Part shown: positions 58,945-64,000 of the stretch, piece after piece
Layout of the letters: each line of letters opens with the position of its first letter
Numbering within the stretch: position 1 is the stretch's first letter
NCBI RefSeq assembly: GCF_000621785.1
Contig: NZ_JHXI01000012.1
Coordinates: 83,308-147,307 of the forward strand
Length of the DNA stretch: 64,000 bases
DNA from: Ruminococcus flavefaciens ND2009
GTDB taxonomy: Bacteria > Bacillota > Clostridia > Oscillospirales > Ruminococcaceae
Direction: 5' to 3'
The notes under the pieces: generated by a model
Databases searched by the model: none
Told to the model about the DNA's origin: nothing
The model's input: the letters and a program-made list of their open reading frames with translations, nothing else
Made by a program: the position numbers and the translations under genes

Positions 58945-60228
58945 ATGAAAAAACTTACAAAGGTCATCGCAGCCGTATCTGCTGCCGCAATGCTGGCTGT
59001 CCCTGCAAAAATGTCCGCATTCGCTTATCCTGTAGGTCCGAGCGGCTTCTCGAATCCGCTTGTAAACTACGATACATCGGCGGGAAGAGGTCAGCGATGG
59101 GAGTATTACAGCATACAGACAGATATGCCTGTGCTGACGGATAAGGTACTTAGCGGAAAAGGCAATTTTACCTACTTTGCAACTGTTGATAGGGAAGGAA
59201 AAGAATACGGCAATTGCGATATGTTTGCCCTTCTTCCTCTTGATGTTGCGACAAGTGAAAATATCAACAATGCCCGCTCCTATATGGATAATATCACAAT
59301 AAAGAGCAAAACAGGAGATTACTATGCGGCAGTGCTGGAGTATTCAAATGTTTCAAAGGTGAACACCCATCGCAAGCGTCCCAGCATTACCCCAAACCTT
59401 GATGCCTGTGATTACGGTATAAGAATGCTTACAGGACCTTATTTACAGGATATTCTGAATCATTTCTATATTGACAGCCCCAATGACATCAACTATGGCT
59501 ATATAAAGAGCCATAACGGCTATACCGGCAATATCTATCTTGATGACCACTATATCGCAGGCATGAGACTTTCTTCATCTGATATCTATACTACCTTCGA
59601 TGAGCCTGTCCTCGAAGAAAAGCCCGACGGTTACGGCTTCCGTACAAAGATAACATTCCATATCAGCAATCCTGTTCCGACTCCGACTGTCTATCTGGGA
59701 ATGTCAGGCTCAAACTCGGGCTCGCGTACATTTGAGTTCCTGAAGGACTTAAAGCTCACTTGCAACGGAGATCAGAGCTCGGGTGTAAGTTCTTACATCA
59801 AGGTGGGCGGAATATCCAAAAAGACAATAACTGTTCCATACAGCGACTATCGCGCTTACAATAATAATTATGACGGGCTTATCAGCTGTCCCGGATTTAT
59901 CACAAATCTGAAAAATTATGACCGTCAGCTTTTCCTTGACAGCAGATTCAATGCCTATAAGCGTTCGGGCAACACTATCTATATCTACACAGGAAAGAAT
60001 GCAGGCATCGGCGACCCCGGCTGGTTAAACGGCTCGGGCAGCACAAAGTTTGAAGCATTCTTCCGCAACGGCGGCAGAGACATCATGGGACATTGCTCCA
60101 GCCTGAGAACTTATCTCCAGAATGCCACAACAGTAGTATTCTATTCGGGTGCTACACCCTCATCTGTGGGCACACGTTACTATTCCATGAGTGCGAGCAC
60201 ACTTCTTGACAGGCTCGACCGCGGCTGA
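58945..60228 (+). CDS. secreted protein of unknown function, probable LytTR target
   Basis: A 427-residue exported protein with signal peptide about 1-27 (MKKLTKVIAAVSAAAMLAVP...SAFA). The mature part is rich in Tyr, Asn, Ser and Gly with beta-strand-like stretches (YYAAVLEYSNVSKVNTH, GNIYLDDHYIAGMRLSSSD, TVYLGMSGSNSGSRTFEF) and has no dockerin, no catalytic motif I know and no anchor. GGAGG precedes the ATG. The gene has its own promoter behind the direct-repeat array and is divergent from the LytTR regulator gene. No family recognised. Confidence 0.8.
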   Translation: MKKLTKVIAAVSAAAMLAVPAKMSAFAYPVGPSGFSNPLVNYDTSAGRGQRWEYYSIQTDMPVLTDKVLSGKGNFTYFATVDREGKEYGNCDMFALLPLDVATSENINNARSYMDNITIKSKTGDYYAAVLEYSNVSKVNTHRKRPSITPNLDACDYGIRMLTGPYLQDILNHFYIDSPNDINYGYIKSHNGYTGNIYLDDHYIAGMRLSSSDIYTTFDEPVLEEKPDGYGFRTKITFHISNPVPTPTVYLGMSGSNSGSRTFEFLKDLKLTCNGDQSSGVSSYIKVGGISKKTITVPYSDYRAYNNNYDGLISCPGFITNLKNYDRQLFLDSRFNAYKRSGNTIYIYTGKNAGIGDPGWLNGSGSTKFEAFFRNGGRDIMGHCSSLRTYLQNATTVVFYSGATPSSVGTRYYSMSASTLLDRLDRG

Positions 60229-60325
60229 TCTTACAGGACAGCATATACAATATTTAAAGGCAGTCTGTAGCGATACAGACTGCTTTTTCATATTTATGAT
60301 AACACGTTTTTTTGCTTGCTGTCAA

Positions 60326-60376
60326 TGCAACTTACCCCTCTGAAAATGCAGCTTACCGCCTTATTTTGCAACTTAC
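60326..60376 (+). repeat. three direct repeats, second LytTR-like array
   Basis: TGCAACTTAC at 60326, TGCAGCTTAC at 60347 and TGCAACTTAC at 60367, 21 and 20 bp apart. Sequence differs from the array at 58746, but the helical spacing and position relative to a -10 box are the same. Confidence 0.6.
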
Positions 60377-60403
60377 AATGTAATAAAGCGGAAGATGTGT
60401 GCA

Positions 60404-60409
60404 TATAAT
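60404..60409 (+). promoter_or_regulatory. -10 box without -35, activator-type promoter
   Basis: TATAAT at 60404-60409; the -35 position (60381-60386, TAATAA) is poor, and the last direct repeat ends 4 nt upstream of it, as expected for an activator-dependent promoter. Confidence 0.5.
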
Positions 60410-60450
60410 CCAGTGACAATACCATCGCAGGAGCGGAAGGAGTTACTGTT

Positions 60451-60636
60451 ATGAAAAGAGTTCACAGAAAGATCGTCAGCGGAGCATTACTGTGCGGCTG
60501 TGCGCTGTTTACACTGTACGGAGCGTCCCGTGTGGCAGAAAAAAGCGAAAAGGGAGCCCTGCCCGTTTCACTTTCGGGAGAGGGTGATGAGCTGCCCGTC
60601 ATCGTCCTCGATGCAGGTCACGGCGGATCAACTTAA
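60451..60636 (+). pseudogene. truncated N-acetylmuramoyl-L-alanine amidase (amidase_3) remnant
   Basis: A 61-residue frame with GGAAGGAG, ATG, an N-terminal membrane segment (about 9-27) and then PVIVLDAGHGGST and stop. VxLDxGHGG is the opening motif of amidase_3 cell-wall amidases (CwlD/LytC type, first zinc His); the remaining 150 or more residues are absent and nothing similar continues in any frame before the terminator at 60657. The promoter-proximal part looks intact, so a short peptide could still be made. More likely a 3' deletion remnant than a functional peptide. Confidence 0.65.
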
Positions 60637-60656
60637 ACTTAGTTCATATAAATGAC

Positions 60657-60681
60657 ATCGCTCCCCGGGTAGGGGAGCGAT
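60657..60681. terminator. hairpin between convergent genes
   Basis: ATCGCTCCCC (60657-60666) pairs with GGGGAGCGAT (60672-60681); poor T-run on both strands. Confidence 0.6.
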
Positions 60682-60697
60682 ATTGTGCTTATATTTA

Positions 60698-63559
60698 TCA
60701 GTCTGCGAGTATTTTCCTGCGGAACTCTATAACATCAAAAACATCAGCGTTTCCGTCACCGTTAAGGTCAGCGGACTTGAACTGCTTTTCATTGAATGTA
60801 TAAGTACCGAGGATATATCTGTTCATGAGAACGAGATCACCTACATTGAACTGTCCATCACCGTTGAGATCACCGTTTTTATACATCTCAGCATCGTCTA
60901 TGACCTCGAACTTCAAGCCGTACATCTGAGCATAAGCCTCAGCTGTAGAGCCCTTGTAGCCATGGATAACAGTATCTTTCAGTATTCTGCCATTATACTC
61001 TTCAAGCTCTTTTGCATACGTTCTTGCATCCGAATACTGTTTGTGATAGCTTACCTCCTGAAGTCCTACAAGACCACTGCTCCATTCATAATGCTTTGCA
61101 CGAATAGTCTGATCGCCTGCGCATATCTCACATTCAGGATCATAGATATAGATATCTTTAAGGTAGACTGCGTTCTTAAAAGCATCATAGTCAAGTACAT
61201 GAGAGTAAACGTCAGCTCTTAAAAGATTTGTGCTGTAATCAGCGATCATTTCCCAGCTCATTTTTGTTACACTGTTCGGAATTGTCACATTACCTGATGC
61301 ACTGAAGCTTGCAACGCCGACAGTACCTTCCTTTATTTGGATATCTCCGGAAAAATAATTAGTCGAACTGTGTTCCGTACCAACGAACCAGTCGTCCAGA
61401 TATCCCAGACCGTTCTCGTATTTAACTACGGAAGTACCGTTGAAAGCTTCATAGCCCACATATTTAACGCTTTCAGGGATAGTTACATTTTTAAGAGCAG
61501 TACATTCGGAGAATGCGTTATCGCTTAAAATATCAAGATTTTCGGAAAGTTTTACTGTTTCCAGTTTTCTTGATGCACTGAAAGCACATCTGCCAATGAC
61601 CTCAACACTGTCGGGAAGCTCGATACTCTCAACATTATCAAGGCTGAAAAATGCAAAATTGTCGATGGTCTTCACACCGTCGGGAACAACGATCTTCTTG
61701 CCTGCATATCTTGACGGAACCCTTATAAGCTTCGTCATATCCTTGCTGTATATAATGCCGTCAACTGATGTAAGATAAGGGTTATCCTTGTCCACATCAT
61801 AATAAGCGACACCGTCCTCAGCAGAATCTACAGCGATAATGTAGTTCTCGACAGTTGCAGGGATATGTATTATATCGGATTTACTCTGAATTACTCTTAA
61901 AGCCTTTACAGGAACATTGTTGACAGTCTCCGGTATGGTGATCTCCTTCGGAACTTCCTTGCCGTATGCAGCTCTGTTTGAAGATATCATTGCTTTAGCA
62001 AATTCACTGTTGTATATCCAGTAAACAATGCCGTTTTCCATATCCTCAACTATCTCAGGACCGACAGTTGTCTTAGCAGGTGCGAATGCATCAAATATCC
62101 TTCTGTATTTAAGAGCGTATTCCTCAGCTGTTGAGCCTGCCTGACCCACGATAAGGGTATCATATTTTGCAGGGTTGCCTATTTTTATAGGTGCGCTGTA
62201 TCTTACGGAAATTTCTTCGGTTTTTTCATTTATAGCATCTATGCTGTTTTTAATTCTTTCCTTTTCTTCTTCGCTGAGATTGTCAACATCTTCCTGTGTT
62301 GTATGTCCTTCTACAGGAAGGATATTGCCTTCTTCATCTATCTCAAACAGCTTTGTATTTATTACCTTTGTACTGGTGTGAGAACCTGTACTTGAAGAAG
62401 TCACTTTTGAGTGCTTTAAGACATATTCTGTCTCTTTTACCGCTTCAGGCTCTGATTCTTTTACCTCTTTCCAGTATGATGGGATAGATGTTGCACTGTC
62501 TGCTATCCTGCAATCAGGGTCGATTATATTTACTTCCTTTAAACCAAAGCATACAAGACATCTGTCAGGTATTGCGTCATTACAGAAAGTTATACTCTCA
62601 AGCGGAACATTGATACCGAAAACAAGGTATGAGCTAAGATGCTTTACAGTGTTTGGCACAGTCACTACTTTGAGCTTTGTCGTTGAAGTGAAAAGTCCCA
62701 TTATAGTACCAACTGTACCATAACGGATATCACCGCGCTCAATATCCTTATCTGAGCCTACTGCCCAGTTATCAACATAATATATGCCGTCCTCGGTCTT
62801 GATACAGCCTGCATCATTGAAAGCACCATCATTCATACTCTCAACAGACTCAGGTATATCAATATCGCTCAGTGAAGTACAGCCTGCAAAGGTCTGTGCT
62901 TTTATCTCTTTTATACCATTCGGAAGTGCGATATCACTAAGAGCGCTGCAGCCCCAGAATGCAAATGCGCCTATTTCCTTTATATTATCATTAAGAACGA
63001 CCTTTTTAAGGTTTTTACAGCATACAAACGCGCAATCGCCTATTTTTTCTGCTTCATCTGCTATCTTTACTTCTGTTGCACTGCTTGCAGGCGGAAAAGC
63101 AACAACTGTTTTCATATCCTTGCTGTAAAGTATACCGTCAACGACAGTAAACGACTTGTTATCCTCTGTAACAGCTATTTCCTCGATAGTCTGCTCTGCC
63201 GCATCATTCCAGTCAATAACGCTTACATTCTTGCCGAGACTCAGCTTTTTGATATTTTTGCAGTCTCTGAATGCACCCCATTCTATACCTACAACAGGAG
63301 TATTTTGGATAGTATCGGGAACTGTGAATTCTTCGATGTCATGATTATCGACATAATGAACAGCTGCATATCCGCCTTTAAAGATATTATAGGTAACGCC
63401 GTCTTCCGTCTCGCTGTACATAGCACTGTCGAAATTGTATTCCACAGCAGCTTCTGTCTTTGAAACTGTTTCAGCAGCCACATTGAACGGCACAGCTAAA
63501 ACAGAACTTGTGATGACAGTAAGCGCAGCAAGAATTGAAATAACCCCCTTGATTTTCAT
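60698..63559 (-). CDS. secreted BspA-type leucine-rich repeat protein with C-terminal dockerin
   Basis: A 953-residue exported protein: signal peptide about 1-29; a first LRR_5 block (about 85-350: FRDCKNIKKLSLGKNVSVI, FVCCKNLKKVVLNDNIKEIG, FAGCTSLSDIDIPESVESM); a charged, Lys/Glu-rich linker (about 380-470); a second LRR block (about 540-800: FSASRKLETVKLSENLDILS, FSECTALKNVTIPESVKYVG); and a C-terminal dockerin (GDLNGDGQFNVGDLVLMNRY, ADLNGDGNADVFDVIEFRRK) of the enzyme-type subclass with complete calcium ligands. LRR_5 proteins bind other proteins or glycans. It would be docked on a scaffoldin. Consensus promoter and AGGAGG upstream. Confidence 0.92.
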   Translation of the reverse strand: MKIKGVISILAALTVITSSVLAVPFNVAAETVSKTEAAVEYNFDSAMYSETEDGVTYNIFKGGYAAVHYVDNHDIEEFTVPDTIQNTPVVGIEWGAFRDCKNIKKLSLGKNVSVIDWNDAAEQTIEEIAVTEDNKSFTVVDGILYSKDMKTVVAFPPASSATEVKIADEAEKIGDCAFVCCKNLKKVVLNDNIKEIGAFAFWGCSALSDIALPNGIKEIKAQTFAGCTSLSDIDIPESVESMNDGAFNDAGCIKTEDGIYYVDNWAVGSDKDIERGDIRYGTVGTIMGLFTSTTKLKVVTVPNTVKHLSSYLVFGINVPLESITFCNDAIPDRCLVCFGLKEVNIIDPDCRIADSATSIPSYWKEVKESEPEAVKETEYVLKHSKVTSSSTGSHTSTKVINTKLFEIDEEGNILPVEGHTTQEDVDNLSEEEKERIKNSIDAINEKTEEISVRYSAPIKIGNPAKYDTLIVGQAGSTAEEYALKYRRIFDAFAPAKTTVGPEIVEDMENGIVYWIYNSEFAKAMISSNRAAYGKEVPKEITIPETVNNVPVKALRVIQSKSDIIHIPATVENYIIAVDSAEDGVAYYDVDKDNPYLTSVDGIIYSKDMTKLIRVPSRYAGKKIVVPDGVKTIDNFAFFSLDNVESIELPDSVEVIGRCAFSASRKLETVKLSENLDILSDNAFSECTALKNVTIPESVKYVGYEAFNGTSVVKYENGLGYLDDWFVGTEHSSTNYFSGDIQIKEGTVGVASFSASGNVTIPNSVTKMSWEMIADYSTNLLRADVYSHVLDYDAFKNAVYLKDIYIYDPECEICAGDQTIRAKHYEWSSGLVGLQEVSYHKQYSDARTYAKELEEYNGRILKDTVIHGYKGSTAEAYAQMYGLKFEVIDDAEMYKNGDLNGDGQFNVGDLVLMNRYILGTYTFNEKQFKSADLNGDGNADVFDVIEFRRKILAD

Positions 63560-63610
63560 GATTATTTACCTCCTATATCAAAAATATATACAGTATATAT
63601 ACTAAAATAT

Positions 63611-63639
63611 ATTATATCAGTTGTGTTCTTGTATGTCAA
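63611..63639 (-). promoter_or_regulatory. promoter of the LRR-dockerin gene
   Basis: Minus strand: perfect TTGACA (63634-63639), 17-nt spacer, TATAAT (63611-63616). Confidence 0.88.
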
Positions 63640-63689
63640 TATTTTGCGCTTTGAAATCTGCATAAAGTTTCACAGCAATAAACACGGTT

Positions 63690-64000
63690 AGGTGTGAGTA
63701 ACAAACAAACGCCCGGCTTAAGGGCGACACTCGTACAGAAGTTTTACGGGTGATATTGAGGGAAACCCTTTTGAAAAAGGGTTCTCCCTCAAACTCCCTT
63801 CCTAAAACTTTTAGCATTAAATTTAGCCCCAGAAGGGCGCTCCTGGTAATATTACCGATTATTACATTTATATGGAACGCCCTTCTGGGGCTAAATTCAG
63901 TTATAAAGTCTTTGGAAAAGGGGTTCGGGGAAAGAACCTTTCCTCAGAAAGGTTTGTCCCCGATAATTACCTATAAACTTCTATATAAGCACCGCCCTTA
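63690..64000. repeat. palindrome-rich extragenic repeat element, right edge
   Basis: No gene. Three nested inverted repeats: GAGGGAAACCCTTTT with AAAAGGGTTCTCCCTC (63758-63790, one-base offset); a perfect 19-bp repeat ATTTAGCCCCAGAAGGGCG (63821-63839) with its complement at 63878-63896 enclosing a GGTAATATTACC palindrome; and GGGGA...TCCCC with AACCTTT/AAAGGTT near 63925-63965. Looks like a REP/MITE-type cluster. It may continue past the window. Confidence 0.65.

Noticed and set aside
60683..61222. 179-codon plus-strand frame as the missing remainder of the truncated amidase
   Set aside because: It shows no amidase motif, is antisense to the dockerin end of the LRR protein and follows a hairpin.

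Overview
The window is a piece of a low-to-mid GC Firmicute chromosome from the Ruminococcus group (Ruminococcaceae/Oscillospiraceae). Eight predicted extracellular proteins carry dockerin-type calcium-binding repeats. Housekeeping genes such as RNase Y, PyrD1B/PyrK, CoaBC, the UPF0210/UPF0237 pair and DUF1836 are clostridial, most starts have strong AGGAGG-type ribosome binding sites, and several promoters are textbook TTGACA-17-TATAAT. The closest named relatives are probably fibre-degrading ruminococci (R. flavefaciens, R. champanellensis or R. albus type), but the species cannot be fixed from the sequence alone. No rRNA, tRNA, CRISPR, phage or transposase gene was seen. No cohesin or scaffoldin gene lies in the window, so the dockerins must find partners encoded elsewhere.

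Layout. 1-5.9 kb: a partial trmL, ruvX, a DUF1836 regulator with a small membrane protein, a 400-nt block of hairpins ending in a terminator (candidate structured RNA), an ArsR regulator with an amidohydrolase, and pyrK-pyrD. 6-12.5 kb: a NahK-like sugar kinase, UPF0210 and UPF0237 proteins, then a tight operon PHP phosphatase-Lrp-aminotransferase-ispE. 12.7-24.8 kb: a DUF1508 protein, RNase Y, a dockerin M6 protease, an O-antigen-ligase-like membrane protein, a small ferredoxin, a DUF1540 peptide, a membrane-anchored protein with an Asp-rich tail, coaBC with a DUF3592 protein, D-lactate dehydrogenase and an isochorismatase-like hydrolase. 25-32.5 kb: one operon with an ABC ATPase, a large FtsX-type permease, a serine hydrolase, a response regulator and a histidine kinase, behind a structured leader. 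32.5-49 kb: radical SAM protein, dockerin protein, AraC regulator with a sugar-binding-protein-like sensor, GH26-dockerin-CE1 mannanase/esterase, a 300-bp MITE-like element, an ABC-F ATPase, a GH141-like beta-helix protein with CBM6 and dockerin, and a GH127 beta-L-arabinofuranosidase with dockerin.

49.1-55.8 kb holds the most unusual locus: two related, back-to-back operons, each an ECF-type sigma factor followed by a very long one-frame gene. That gene encodes a short cytoplasmic segment, one membrane helix, a Thr/Ala-rich linker, then in the same frame a strong internal ribosome binding site, an ATG, a signal peptide and a secreted protein of repeated EF-hand/dockerin-like loops ending in a true dockerin. 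The plan recalls SigI/RsgI polysaccharide sensing in clostridial cellulosome producers, but here the extracellular part would dock to a scaffoldin. 55.9-64 kb: a PAP2 phosphatase, a regulator joining a LacI-type sensor to a LytTR DNA-binding domain, a five-copy 20-bp repeat directly upstream of the promoter of a secreted protein of unknown function, a second 20/21-bp repeat set upstream of a truncated amidase, an LRR-dockerin protein, and a palindrome-rich repeat element at the right edge.

Taken together the second half is an accessory region for extracellular fibre degradation: enzymes for mannan and arabinan-type hemicellulose, dockerin proteins of at least three dockerin subclasses, and several dedicated regulators (two ECF sigma systems, an AraC and a LytTR regulator with the same type of sensor).
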